NCBI RefSeq assembly: GCF_008119665.1
Contig: NZ_CP043046.1
Location: 3,100,001-3,164,000 of the forward strand
Reading direction: 5' to 3'
Source: Pigmentiphaga aceris
GTDB lineage: Bacteria > Pseudomonadota > Gammaproteobacteria > Burkholderiales > Burkholderiaceae_B
Length of the DNA: 64,000 nucleotides
A program made the translations under genes and the position numbers. The notes under the pieces were generated by a model that was given only the letters and a program-made list of their open reading frames with translations, made no database searches and was not told where the DNA came from. Shown here piece after piece: positions 8,609 to 17,231 of this stretch (the first letter of the stretch is position 1; each line of letters opens with the position of its first letter).

Positions 8609-9523
8609 ATGAACAAACTTGACCTGCTGAAAACCTTCGTGCGCGTGACCGAGCTGTCCAGCTTCACGCAAGCCGGCGAAAGCCTGGGGCTGCCGCGCTC
8701 CACGGCGTCGGATCAGATCCGCATGCTGGAAGATCTGGTCGGCGCGCGGCTGTTTCATCGCACGACGCGCAAAGTGCAGCCCACCCAGGATGGCGCGGCG
8801 CTTTACGAGCGCAGCAAGGAATTGCTGGCCGACATGGACGAGCTGGAAGGCTTGTTCCGCCGCGACGGTGCTGTGCTGGCCGGCCGCCTGCGGGTCGACA
8901 TGCCAACGGTGGTGGCGCGCAAACTGGTAATCCCGAAGCTTGCGCAGTTTGTAGACGCCTATCCCCATATCGAAGTCGAGTTAAGCAGTTCCGATCGCCG
9001 GGTGGACCTGGTTCGCGACGGCTTCGATTGCGTGCTGCGGATTGGCGAGCTGCCTGACGCGTCGTTGGTGGCGCGTTCGCTGGGTGCCATGACCATGCTG
9101 AACTGCGCAAGTCCGGCTTATCTGGCGAAACACGGTGTGCCGCATACGCTGGACGACTTGCGCAAGCACCGCGTGGTGCATTACGTGCCGGTCCTGGGTG
9201 CGCGACCCATCGGCTTTGAATATGTGCTCAACGGCGTCACCCACCAGTTGCCGATGGCCGGCACCATCACCGTCAATAACACCGACACCTACGAAGCGGC
9301 TGCCCTGGGCGGACTGGGGCTGATCCAGTCGCCAGTGCTGGGCATTCGAGATCACATCGAAAGCGGGCGACTGGTTCACGTGCTGCCGGACTTTGTCGCG
9401 GCACCCATGGACGTGTCGCTGCTCTACGCGAACCGCCGGCACCTGCCGCAACGGGCACATGTGTTCATGGAGTGGATGACGGCGTTGATCCGGGACGATG
9501 AAGCGCAGTATGCAAATCGATAG
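8609..9523 (+). CDS. LysR-family transcriptional regulator
   Basis: 304 residues. The N-terminal winged HTH spans roughly residues 1-60 (KTFVRVTELSSFTQAGESLG, then the ARLFHRTTRKVQPT wing). A substrate-binding-like effector domain follows from about residue 90. This is the CrgA/DsdC-like group of short LysR regulators often paired with dehydrogenases. It diverges from the SDR gene, the likely target. No strong ribosome-binding site precedes the ATG. Confidence 0.92.
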   Translation: MNKLDLLKTFVRVTELSSFTQAGESLGLPRSTASDQIRMLEDLVGARLFHRTTRKVQPTQDGAALYERSKELLADMDELEGLFRRDGAVLAGRLRVDMPTVVARKLVIPKLAQFVDAYPHIEVELSSSDRRVDLVRDGFDCVLRIGELPDASLVARSLGAMTMLNCASPAYLAKHGVPHTLDDLRKHRVVHYVPVLGARPIGFEYVLNGVTHQLPMAGTITVNNTDTYEAAALGGLGLIQSPVLGIRDHIESGRLVHVLPDFVAAPMDVSLLYANRRHLPQRAHVFMEWMTALIRDDEAQYANR

Positions 9524-9570
9524 GTGCTGCAGTACATAGCTGGTTATCGTGCCCTCGATTCAACATCGTA

Positions 9571-9598
9571 TTGACATATCGGTAAATTTCGATATCAT
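9571..9598 (+). promoter_or_regulatory. Sigma-70 promoter of the arsR-family gene with overlapping operator (9576-9595)
   Basis: TTGACA at 9571-9576 and TATCAT at 9593-9598 are separated by 16 bp. The perfect palindrome ATATCG-N8-CGATAT occupies 9576-9595, covering the spacer and part of the -10. A bound dimer would block polymerase, so autorepression by the ArsR protein is likely. The expected transcription start falls at or next to the ATG at 9605, so the mRNA may be leaderless. Confidence 0.65.
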
Positions 9599-9604
9599 CG
9601 AGTC

Positions 9605-9907
9605 ATGGATCTACTCGACATCTTCAAAGCCCTCTCCAACCGCACGCGTCTCGACATCCTGAAGGGGTTGAAAGACCCGGCGAAGAACTTTCCGCCGCAA
9701 GACGAAGGCGACGTCAACGAGGTCGGCGTCTGCGTAAGCAGCATCCAGGAAGGTGTCGGGCTGTCGCAGTCCACCGTGTCGGACTACCTGGCTACCTTGC
9801 ACCGGGCCGGTCTGGTCGAAGTTCGACGTATCGGCCAATGGACCTACTACAAGCGCAACGAAGCAAGCCTTAAGGCGCTTGCCGAGATCATTGGGAAAGA
9901 ACTGTAG
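9605..9907 (+). CDS. ArsR/SmtB-family winged-helix repressor
   Basis: 100 residues, a single winged HTH (FKALSNRTRLDILKGLKDP, then the LSQSTVSDYLATLHRAGLVE recognition region and a YYKRN wing). It lacks the CxC or His-rich metal sites of arsenic and zinc sensors. Only one cysteine is evident, in GVCVSSI, so a thiol- or ligand-based signal is more likely than metal sensing. The same palindrome lies over its own promoter and in front of the downstream oxidoreductase. No ribosome-binding site is visible before the ATG. Confidence 0.9.
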   Translation: MDLLDIFKALSNRTRLDILKGLKDPAKNFPPQDEGDVNEVGVCVSSIQEGVGLSQSTVSDYLATLHRAGLVEVRRIGQWTYYKRNEASLKALAEIIGKEL

Positions 9908-9962
9908 GAAAAAGCGGTAGGAAAGCGCGGTAAGTTCTTTGGCGCAAAAATTTTAACCCAAA

Positions 9963-9982
9963 ATATCGGTAATTCTCGATAT
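9963..9982. promoter_or_regulatory. Second copy of operator ATATCG-N8-CGATAT, upstream of the oxidoreductase gene
   Basis: A perfect palindrome with the same arms and the same 8-bp spacer length as the site over the arsR promoter. Spacers begin GTAA in both copies. It lies 28 bp upstream of the oxidoreductase start. This supports one repressor acting at both genes. Confidence 0.65.
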
Positions 9983-10009
9983 CCCGTTTTATCGAAACAG
10001 GAGCATTCA

Positions 10010-10999
10010 ATGCAAGCAGCACTACTCACCTCATTTGGCGGTCCAGAGGCATTCGAGCTTCGTGATGTGCCCAAGCCCGTCCCTCAGGCAGGACAAGTTC
10101 TGGTCCGGGTGCACGCAACGTCCATCAATCCGCTGGACTACCAAGTTCGCCGCGGGGATTACGCAAGTCTGGTGCCCTTGCCGGTCATTACCGGGCACGA
10201 CGTATCTGGCGTGGTCGAGGCTGTGGGGCCAGGCGTGACCGCCTTCTCGCCGGGAGACGAGGTCTGGTACACGCCGCAGATATTCGATGGGCCGGGAAGT
10301 TATGCCGAATATCACGTTGCTGCGGAAAGCATCGTGGGCATGAAGCCGCAGTCACTAAGCCATCTTGAAGCAGCAAGCCTGACCTTGGTTGGCGGCACGG
10401 TATGGGAAGCGCTTGTCGCACGGGCGGCGCTCAGGGTCGGTGAGAGTATTCTGATCCACGGCGGCGCGGGCGGCGTGGGCCACGTCGCGATCCAGATCGC
10501 CAAGGCGATGGGTGCACGTGTGTTCACCACTGTGCGTCCCGCAAACTTTGAGTTTGTGCGAAATCTGGGTGCCGACGTACTGATCGACTATCAACAGGAA
10601 AGCTACGTCGACGCCGTCATGCGGGAAACCGGCGGGCGCGGCGTCGATGTCGTGTTCGACACGATTGGCGGCGACACCTTGTCGACCAGCGCGGACGTGC
10701 TGGCGCAGTTAGGTCGCGTCGTGACGATTGTGGATACGGCTGCGCCACAGAACCTGTTGCAGGCATGGGCCAAGAACGCCAGCTATCACTTTGTGTTCAC
10801 CCGACAAAATCGCGGCAAGCTGGATGAGGTGAGCGCGCTGGTCGAGCGAGGTCAACTGCGGCCGCATGTCGGTGCTGTTTATCCGCTGGCGGACATTGCA
10901 CAGGCTCACGCCCGGCTGGAAAGTCGTGATAACGGACTGCAGGGGAAGATCGCGATTGCTGTTGTGAAGTCAGCTGATTCCAGCGACGCACAAAGTTGA
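10010..10999 (+). CDS. NADPH:quinone oxidoreductase-like MDR enzyme (zinc-independent)
   Basis: 329 residues of the medium-chain dehydrogenase/reductase superfamily. An N-terminal GroES-like domain ([26 protein letters not shown]) precedes a Rossmann domain with the glycine motif [19 protein letters not shown] near residue 155. The structural-zinc cysteines of alcohol dehydrogenases are missing, as in quinone oxidoreductases. AGGAG lies 7 bp before the ATG. It is 102 bp after the ArsR gene, with its own operator copy. Likely role: reduction of a quinone or enone that the ArsR protein senses; this is inferred from context. Confidence 0.87.
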   Translation: MQAALLTSFGGPEAFELRDVPKPVPQAGQVLVRVHATSINPLDYQVRRGDYASLVPLPVITGHDVSGVVEAVGPGVTAFSPGDEVWYTPQIFDGPGSYAEYHVAAESIVGMKPQSLSHLEAASLTLVGGTVWEALVARAALRVGESILIHGGAGGVGHVAIQIAKAMGARVFTTVRPANFEFVRNLGADVLIDYQQESYVDAVMRETGGRGVDVVFDTIGGDTLSTSADVLAQLGRVVTIVDTAAPQNLLQAWAKNASYHFVFTRQNRGKLDEVSALVERGQLRPHVGAVYPLADIAQAHARLESRDNGLQGKIAIAVVKSADSSDAQS

Positions 11000-11025
11000 C
11001 GATCCGTTTCGAGAAAACGACTCCC

Positions 11026-13059
11026 TCAGCCAGCCGCCTTCAGCTTGCGCCACAAGGTCGCCCTGCTGATCCCAAGACGCTCGCAGGCCAGCGCCTTGTC
11101 ACCCCCACATGCGGCCAGCACGTCCAGGATGTAGCGCAGTTCGTTTTCCCGGCGTCCAGAAAGTTTGGCAGTCGACATAGGCGGCGGTGGTGCTGCGTGT
11201 GTCGAGGCGGGAAGGTTTGTAGGTGCCTGCAAGTTTGCGGGTTGCTGCTCAAATGCCAAGGCCTGGGTGGTCGCGTTACGTCGCGCGGCAAACAGTTCGG
11301 GCGTCATCTCGCGCAGTGCAAGATCGATCTCGGCGGTCGATGCCCGGTCCCACTGCGAGCGATATGCCAGCGCACGCTCAAGCAGGTTTTCGAACTCCCG
11401 CACATTGCCGGGCCAGGCATAGCTCTGCCCCGCGTACGCCAGTCTCTGCAACATGGGCTGGACGCTTGTCGCATCAATGTCCAGACGCTCGCAAAGCTTG
11501 GCGACCAAGTGCGCACCGATCTCCGGCAAGTCCTCGGGCCGCTCGCGCAACGGCGGCAATTGAAGACTCAGGATGTTCAGGCGGTAATACAGGTCGCGCC
11601 GAAACTCGCCGGTCTCCACCCGCGCGGCCAGATCACGATGGGTGGCGGCAATCACGCGAACGTCGATGGGCGTGGGTTCAGTCGCCCCCAGTCGCAGAAC
11701 CTCGCGTTCCTGCAGCACACGCAGCAGCCGGGTCTGCAAAGCCGGAGCCATTTCGCCGATCTCGTCCAGAAAGATAGTGCCGGTGTGGGCCGTCTCAAAC
11801 AGACCCGCCTTGCCCCCGCGCCGCGAGCCGGTGAACGCGCCTTCCTCGAAACCGAACAACTCGCTTTCCAGCAAGGCCTCAGGGAAGGCCGCGCAGTTGA
11901 TGGCCACGAACGGTTGCGCGGCGCGCGGCCCGGCGTGGTGAATGCCCTGGGCCAGCAATTCCTTGCCGGTCCCGCTTTCGCCCGCGATCAGTGCCGTGGC
12001 CTGGCTGGCAGCACAGCGCAATGCAAGCGCTTTGGCGTGTTGCATCGGGGTGCTGCTGCCCACCAGATCGTCCAGCGTGTATCTGGCCTGGGCACTGCGT
12101 GCCTGCCCTTTTGCCCGCAGCCGTCGATCTGCGCGCTGGATGGCTTGTGGGTCCTGGCAGACCAGCACGGCACCGGTGTGAATGCCCTGCTCAACAATGG
12201 GCGTACGCGTGGCGACCAAGGTCCGCTGGTTGATACGCGTAATTTGCTCGATATCGCTGCGGCCTTCACGCAGCGTCACTTGCAGGCTCAGCGACGGTGC
12301 GACATCACTCAGTTTTCGCCCGATTACGGTATCGGCCGCGCCCAGCACGGCTTCCATCGCCGGGTTCAGTGTCTCGATGCGCTCATCCAGATCAACGGCA
12401 ACCACGCCGTCCTTCAGGTGCCCAAGAATGATGTTCAAGCGCTCGCGCTTGGCCAGCTCGATGCGCGCGATCCGGCTCATTTCGATGGCAACGTCGATGG
12501 CCTCGCGCACGGCATCGTGGGTGTAGACGAACAGGCCGTGCATGCCCGCCGCCTCGGCCAGATCCGACACCAGACCAGGGGCCACCACCGCTTCGATGCC
12601 GCGCAACTTCATATCGCGCACGCAGGTTTCCGCCTCTTCCGTGGTTCGGTAGCTGTGCTGTTCGATATTCAGCCCGAAGCGTGCACTGAACTGCTCCACC
12701 TCGACCGACACGCCGCCGTAGCTGACCAAGGCGATTTTGCTTGCGATCTGGCGGGCGCGCGCCAGTGCACGCATCACGTCAAAACCGCTGGTTTTGATGA
12801 GCACCACCGGCAGATCCAGCCGTTCGCGCAGAAACGCGCCGTTAGCACCCGCCGCGACCACCACATCCACGACACCGGCTGCTTGCATCGCGCGTAGGTC
12901 GTCGACGGCATCGACGAAACCTTTGTCCAGTACCTCGACCGAGATTGCAGGGCGATAGCTGGGGGCTAGGTCGAGCAGCAGCTCTTTCAGGCGGTGAAAG
13001 CCAACGGCGACGATGCGCGGCGCGGGTTGAGCGGAAGTTTGATGCGCGGTGACGGGCAT
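11026..13059 (-). CDS. prpR: PrpR, sigma-54-dependent activator of propionate catabolism
   Basis: 677 residues. Domains in order: a PrpR N-terminal ligand-sensing domain (about 15-190), a PAS-like region (about 215-290, LKDGVVAVDLDERIETLNPA), and an AAA+ sigma-54 interaction domain. The AAA+ domain has Walker A GESGTGKE, the GAFTG sigma-54 loop and Walker B IFLDEIGE. A Fis-type HTH (ACERLGISRATLWRKLK) closes the protein. In Salmonella, PrpR responds to 2-methylcitrate. I chose the ATG at 13059 over a TTG at 13071. It diverges from prpB, and the palindrome at 13088-13103 is close enough to its start to suggest autoregulation too. Confidence 0.93.
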   Translation of the reverse strand: MPVTAHQTSAQPAPRIVAVGFHRLKELLLDLAPSYRPAISVEVLDKGFVDAVDDLRAMQAAGVVDVVVAAGANGAFLRERLDLPVVLIKTSGFDVMRALARARQIASKIALVSYGGVSVEVEQFSARFGLNIEQHSYRTTEEAETCVRDMKLRGIEAVVAPGLVSDLAEAAGMHGLFVYTHDAVREAIDVAIEMSRIARIELAKRERLNIILGHLKDGVVAVDLDERIETLNPAMEAVLGAADTVIGRKLSDVAPSLSLQVTLREGRSDIEQITRINQRTLVATRTPIVEQGIHTGAVLVCQDPQAIQRADRRLRAKGQARSAQARYTLDDLVGSSTPMQHAKALALRCAASQATALIAGESGTGKELLAQGIHHAGPRAAQPFVAINCAAFPEALLESELFGFEEGAFTGSRRGGKAGLFETAHTGTIFLDEIGEMAPALQTRLLRVLQEREVLRLGATEPTPIDVRVIAATHRDLAARVETGEFRRDLYYRLNILSLQLPPLRERPEDLPEIGAHLVAKLCERLDIDATSVQPMLQRLAYAGQSYAWPGNVREFENLLERALAYRSQWDRASTAEIDLALREMTPELFAARRNATTQALAFEQQPANLQAPTNLPASTHAAPPPPMSTAKLSGRRENELRYILDVLAACGGDKALACERLGISRATLWRKLKAAG

Positions 13060-13064
13060 GTGGT

Positions 13065-13103
13065 ATTTCAATTATGAATTGATGTGCGTTTCATAAATGA
13101 AAC
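13065..13103. promoter_or_regulatory. PrpR-type upstream activating sites
   Basis: The perfect palindrome GTTTCAT-AA-ATGAAAC lies at 13088-13103. A weaker related copy, ATTTCA-N4-TGAATT with one arm mismatch, lies at 13065-13080. They sit about 100 bp upstream of the sigma-54 promoter of prpB, the usual position for enhancer-binding-protein sites. They also lie immediately upstream of prpR. Confidence 0.65.
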
Positions 13104-13189
13104 CACGAATCGGCAGTATGTGTCAGCCGTTTAAGTGTGTAGTTGCCAGGACGAGCAATGACGCCACTTTAGGGAGCCTTTACGCCTGA

Positions 13190-13205
13190 TGGCACAGACG
13201 TTGCA
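13190..13205 (+). promoter_or_regulatory. Sigma-54 (-24/-12) promoter of prpB
   Basis: TGGCACAGACGTTGCA fits the consensus TGGCACG-N4-TTGCA with one change. The invariant GG and GC doublets are at 13191-13192 and 13203-13204, with standard spacing. Transcription should start near 13216, 28 bp before the prpB ATG. Confidence 0.85.
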
Positions 13206-13243
13206 TTGACAGGACCACACTTCCTCAACTGAACAGGTCTGCC

Positions 13244-14134
13244 ATGTCCCGTATCCCCTCCCCCGGCGCAGCTTTCCGTCTTGCCTTGGCCGAAGAATCT
13301 CCCTTGCAAGTGATCGGTGCCATCAACGCCAATCACGCCTTGCTCGCCAAGCGTGTCGGCTACAAGGCGATCTACCTGTCGGGTGGTGGAGTTGCTGCCG
13401 GCTCGCTGGGTCTGCCAGACCTGGGCATCAACACCCTGGACGACGTGCTGATCGACGTGCGCCGCATCACCGATGTCTGCGATACCCCGCTGCTGGTCGA
13501 TATCGACACCGGTTTCGGCCCGTCGGCATTCAACATTGCACGTACCGTGAAAAGCCTGATCAAGGCTGGCGCGGCCGCCTGCCACATCGAAGACCAGGCC
13601 GGTGCCAAGCGCTGCGGCCATCGTCCGGGCAAGGAAATTGTCAGCAAGCAGGAAATGGTTGACCGCGTGAAGGCAGCGGCTGACGCCAGGACCGATCCGG
13701 ATTTCTTCCTGATCGCCCGCACCGACGCCATCGCCAGCGAAGGCCTGGACGCCGCCATCGAGCGCTCGCTGGCCTATGTGGAAGCCGGTGCCGATTCGAT
13801 CTTCGCCGAAGCCGCCTACGACTTGGACAGCTATCGCAAGTTTGTTGATGCCGTGAAGGTGCCGGTGTTGGCCAATATCACCGAATTCGGCAAGACGCCG
13901 CTGTTCTCGGTGCAGGAACTGGCCGGTTCAGGTGTGGCCATCGTGCTGTATCCGCTGTCGGCGTTCCGGGCGGCAAACAAGGCTGCCGAGGCCGTCTACA
14001 CCGCGATCCGTCAGGACGGACATCAGAAAAACGTAGTGGATCAGATGCAAACGCGTGAAGAACTGTACGACCGCATCGGGTATCACGCGTTTGAGGCACA
14101 TCTGGACGCGCTATACGAGCAGAAGAAAGCCTAA
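13244..14134 (+). CDS. prpB: 2-methylisocitrate lyase
   Basis: 296 residues, the same length as E. coli PrpB. It cleaves 2-methylisocitrate to pyruvate and succinate in the methylcitrate cycle. The catalytic loop KRCGH places the active cysteine at 124. DIDTGFG and the C-terminal [17 protein letters not shown] and [10 protein letters not shown] stretches match the family. It has a sigma-54 promoter and PrpR sites. Unusually, no prpC, acnD, prpF or prpE follows; the next genes run toward it on the other strand. A related activity such as 2,3-dimethylmalate lyase cannot be excluded. Confidence 0.92.
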   Translation: MSRIPSPGAAFRLALAEESPLQVIGAINANHALLAKRVGYKAIYLSGGGVAAGSLGLPDLGINTLDDVLIDVRRITDVCDTPLLVDIDTGFGPSAFNIARTVKSLIKAGAAACHIEDQAGAKRCGHRPGKEIVSKQEMVDRVKAAADARTDPDFFLIARTDAIASEGLDAAIERSLAYVEAGADSIFAEAAYDLDSYRKFVDAVKVPVLANITEFGKTPLFSVQELAGSGVAIVLYPLSAFRAANKAAEAVYTAIRQDGHQKNVVDQMQTREELYDRIGYHAFEAHLDALYEQKKA

Positions 14135-14165
14135 GGCGCAGGCTGTAAGTCAAAACAGTTAAGTT

Positions 14166-14187
14166 GGCACCCTTGCCCTGGGGTGCC
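14166..14187. terminator. Possible bidirectional terminator hairpin between prpB and the convergent catabolic operon
   Basis: A perfect 7-bp stem (GGCACCC at 14166-14172, GGGTGCC at 14181-14187) with an 8-base loop lies between two convergent genes. Neither side has a clean T-run, so termination may be weak or Rho-assisted. Confidence 0.4.
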
Positions 14188-14245
14188 GGGCTTAGCTTTC
14201 CCCTGAGTTTTGCCTTGCTTGTACGAAGGCGGTCGGCAGCAGGTA

Positions 14246-15643
14246 TCAACCCGCCTGCCGACACCCCGCCACCAATGCGGCAAGCGTGTCGCCTTCCATA
14301 ATTCCCGCCCAGATCGCATCACAAGCAGCCACCGGCACGCTGCGCGACGCGTTGTCGATGAGCTTCTGGCGCACGCGGTCTGCGCTGGCTGGCCGTTCAG
14401 CGCTGCCAAGCACTTGCGCAATCTGGTGATGCAACACGCTGCCATCCGCCAACGTGACGCTCAAGTCAGCCGCAAAGCGTGCCGGAAAGCCGGAATCCAT
14501 CCACGGTTCGGCCGTTACATGGCCAGCAAGGGCCACGGCTTGCGCATTGATCTTGATGCCGGTCATCGCATCCAGGTCGATTGGTTGACCCAACAAAGCC
14601 AGCGCCACCGTGTAAGGCAAGCTGTATTTGGCGGCATTGCTGTCACGCGGCGACTGCTTGGCGGACCAGGGTTCAGCAATTACCGTGGCCGCACCCGGCG
14701 CAACCTTGCAGTGTGCAGCAACGATGGCAACGCCGTTCACCTGCGCGCGCAGCAGTTCAGCGGCTTCCAGATACGGGTGGATGTAATGGCAGCAGGGATA
14801 GAACTTGAAGGCCGCTTCGCTCAAAGCCCATCGCTCGCCCAACGTTGTCAGCGAGGCTGACAAGCGGGCTCCGGCCTGCGTGTCGTCGGCGTAAGCCGCG
14901 AAGATACCGTGCTTGCCTTCAAGCACCGTCATCGGCCCGGTCATACCGGACTCGGCCAGCATGGCTGCCCAGATCGCACCGTGCGCGGCCCAACCTGGGT
15001 GCAAGGCCTTGACCTTGGACCCATTGCTGAGAAATTCAAAAATGCCGCTGCCCTGGCTGCCCGCAATGCCTGCGGCATGGGCGGTCTGCTGGGCATCACA
15101 ACCGCGCGCCGTTGCAGCCAGAATCGCTGCTACCACCACGCCGCCTACAGACGTCACCTGAAACCCCCGGCGCTGAAAACTACCCGGCGACGCTTCGCCC
15201 AGCCGCACCAGCAATTCCCAGCCGATGATCGTCAAGCGCAGCGCGTCGTCCAGCGTCAGCCCTTGCTCTTCCGCCACGGCCAGCACCGTGGCCACAATCA
15301 CCGCGCTGCCATGCACGATCGACCCCATGTGGGTGTCGTCGTACTCCAGCGAATGCATGGACGTGCCATTGATCAACGCCGCCACGCTGGCCGGCGCGGG
15401 GTCGGCAAAACCCAGCACAGTCGCCGCACCAGTCTGTGGAGAAGCCCGGCGCAGCTTGGTGAGCATGCTGCGGTGCGCAGGCACCGAAGCCGCCGCCAGG
15501 GCCACGCCAATGGCGTCCGCTAGATGCAGGCGGGCAAGCATGACGACTTCAGCAGGGATCTGGGCAAGATCTAATTGCCGGGCGAAGTCGATCATGCGTT
15601 CGGTGGCTGAAGATGTGGGCATATTGGCAGAGATTGAAGTCAT
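14246..15643 (-). CDS. MmgE/PrpD-family protein (second copy in the cluster)
   Basis: 465 residues. The family contains 2-methylcitrate dehydratase and cis-aconitate decarboxylase, which act on tri- and dicarboxylates without a metal cofactor. Family-like stretches are DTHMGSIVHGSAVIVATVLAV, HPGWAAHGAIWAAMLAESG and KFYPCCHYIHPYLEAA. The ATG at 15643 overlaps the stop of the flavoprotein gene as ATGA, so translation is coupled. The frame stays open far upstream, but that part is a shadow of the flavoprotein gene. It is the last gene of the operon. The sequence does not tell whether it dehydrates, hydrates, isomerises or decarboxylates. Confidence 0.87.
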   Translation of the reverse strand: MTSISANMPTSSATERMIDFARQLDLAQIPAEVVMLARLHLADAIGVALAAASVPAHRSMLTKLRRASPQTGAATVLGFADPAPASVAALINGTSMHSLEYDDTHMGSIVHGSAVIVATVLAVAEEQGLTLDDALRLTIIGWELLVRLGEASPGSFQRRGFQVTSVGGVVVAAILAATARGCDAQQTAHAAGIAGSQGSGIFEFLSNGSKVKALHPGWAAHGAIWAAMLAESGMTGPMTVLEGKHGIFAAYADDTQAGARLSASLTTLGERWALSEAAFKFYPCCHYIHPYLEAAELLRAQVNGVAIVAAHCKVAPGAATVIAEPWSAKQSPRDSNAAKYSLPYTVALALLGQPIDLDAMTGIKINAQAVALAGHVTAEPWMDSGFPARFAADLSVTLADGSVLHHQIAQVLGSAERPASADRVRQKLIDNASRSVPVAACDAIWAGIMEGDTLAALVAGCRQAG

Positions 15644-17049
15644 CCTTCCACACCCGCTGCCGTCTTGCCCGCCATATACCCCAGGCCAATTGCCGTCAGC
15701 AGGCCATTGCCTGACGAATACCCAGCCGCCCCTGCCTGACCGCTGATGCCAGCTGCTGCACCACCACCGGCAAACAGCCCCGGAATCGGTGCACCATCTG
15801 CCCGCAATACGCGTCCGTGCATGTCGACGGCCAAGCCGCCTTGCGTGTGGAACAGCCCTGGCGTCACACGGCAGATCCACAGCCGCCCCTGCAGTGGAGC
15901 CATGCCAAAACGCTTGCGGTTGAATGGGTCCAATCCGGCATCCGGGGAAGCAGCCGCACGGGCATACGCGGCGAGCGTGGCAGACAAGGCCTGAACCGGC
16001 ACGCCAAACACGGCGGCCAATTCCTCCGCACTGTCCGCCGACTTCACGCCGCCGTGGTCCACCAGTTCCTGGAATTCTTCTTCTTTGCTCGCCAGCGCCT
16101 TGATGCGGTCGTCGAAAATCGCATAAACCGACGACTGCTCGGCCAGAACGAAGCGCGCATAACCGGAATACCCCAAGTCTTCGTCGCCAAAGCGCTCGCC
16201 CTGGCTGTTGACCAGAATCCCGCCTTTCTCGATCGTGGTCCACGACAGCAAGGAACCATGCGGATATGCGACTGCTGCATAGCCCTGGTAGGCCTGCATG
16301 TTTGCCATGCCTGCGCCCAACTGCTCGCCCCAGGCCACCGCTTCGCCTTCGCTGCCCAGCGCGCCAAAGTACTCAGCACCGGCGATTTCCGGGCAGTACC
16401 GCTGCACTAGCGCACGGTTTGCGCCGAAGCCGTTGGTGGACAAGATCACCGCCCTTGCGCCGATACGCGATGTCTCAATCCCCTCGCCTTGCACGGCCGC
16501 GCCAACGATTGCGCCGGATTCATCCACATACAGGGTGCTGACGCCTTGGTTGGTCGCCAGCGGAATGTCGCGCTGCGCTGCTGCCGACAGCAGGTCGTCC
16601 ACCAAGTCCTGCCCGCGACGCGACACGGGTGCGTGCAGGCGCGGCACGGTGTGGCCGACGTGGCAGTAGTCGGTGATCAAGGCCATGCGCGCGCCTACTT
16701 TGTCGACCAGCCATTCGCACAGTTCTGCCGACACTTGCGCCATGACGCGCGTCAGTTCGGGCAGTTCACTGGGGCCGGCGGTGCGCTCTAAATCGGCAAT
16801 CATGTGCTCAGGGGAATCGACAATGCCAGCTTCACGCTGAAAACGGCTGCCCGCACCGGGGACTGATCCGGTGCTGAGCGAGGAGTTGCCGCCCGGTCGA
16901 TCACGTTTTTCCAGAATGGCGACTTGCGCGCCGGCATCGTGCGCGGCAATGGCAGCGGCCAGGCCGCAGGCTCCGGCACCGACGACCAGCACGTCTACGT
17001 CCAGGTCCCAGTCGATGTCGGCAGTCAGGCGTTCAATCACGGCTTTCAT
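15640..17049 (-). CDS. FAD-dependent oxidoreductase, fumarate-reductase / ketosteroid-dehydrogenase flavoprotein family
   Basis: 469 residues. The FAD-binding GAGACG motif is at residues 24-29, followed by EKRDRPGGNS. The C-terminal FHTQGGLAVDMHGRVL and GLFAGGGAAAGISGQ segments close the FAD site as in soluble fumarate reductases and 3-ketosteroid dehydrogenases. It probably oxidises or reduces a C-C bond next to a carboxylate or carbonyl. There is no signal peptide or heme motif, so it should be cytosolic. AAGGA lies just before the ATG at 17049. It sits between two MmgE/PrpD genes and overlaps the downstream one by 4 bp. Confidence 0.88.
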   Translation of the reverse strand: MKAVIERLTADIDWDLDVDVLVVGAGACGLAAAIAAHDAGAQVAILEKRDRPGGNSSLSTGSVPGAGSRFQREAGIVDSPEHMIADLERTAGPSELPELTRVMAQVSAELCEWLVDKVGARMALITDYCHVGHTVPRLHAPVSRRGQDLVDDLLSAAAQRDIPLATNQGVSTLYVDESGAIVGAAVQGEGIETSRIGARAVILSTNGFGANRALVQRYCPEIAGAEYFGALGSEGEAVAWGEQLGAGMANMQAYQGYAAVAYPHGSLLSWTTIEKGGILVNSQGERFGDEDLGYSGYARFVLAEQSSVYAIFDDRIKALASKEEEFQELVDHGGVKSADSAEELAAVFGVPVQALSATLAAYARAAASPDAGLDPFNRKRFGMAPLQGRLWICRVTPGLFHTQGGLAVDMHGRVLRADGAPIPGLFAGGGAAAGISGQAGAAGYSSGNGLLTAIGLGYMAGKTAAGVEG

Positions 17050-17231
17050 AAATTCCTTGGGAGTCGGGGTGCGGTCGTGCGGGTGCTCTGACAAACGCAG
17101 TGCCAGCACGACTGAGATAGGGAATCAACAGATGGAGAAATGGCGGGTTCGTTCGTCAGCAACGCGGTCAATCGCGTGGGTAACAGCAGCCGTGCACGGA
17201 ACGTCAGCGAGTTGCATCTTGAGTCGGGAGG

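Noticed and set aside
10996..12897. A 633-codon open frame on the plus strand opposite prpR
   Set aside because: It is a shadow of the high-GC prpR coding strand. The prpR frame has clear domains and the opposite one has none.
15644..16243. N-terminal extension of the downstream MmgE/PrpD gene by 200 codons
   Set aside because: The frame is open only because it shadows the flavoprotein gene; the ATG at 15643 overlaps the flavoprotein stop and fits the family start.
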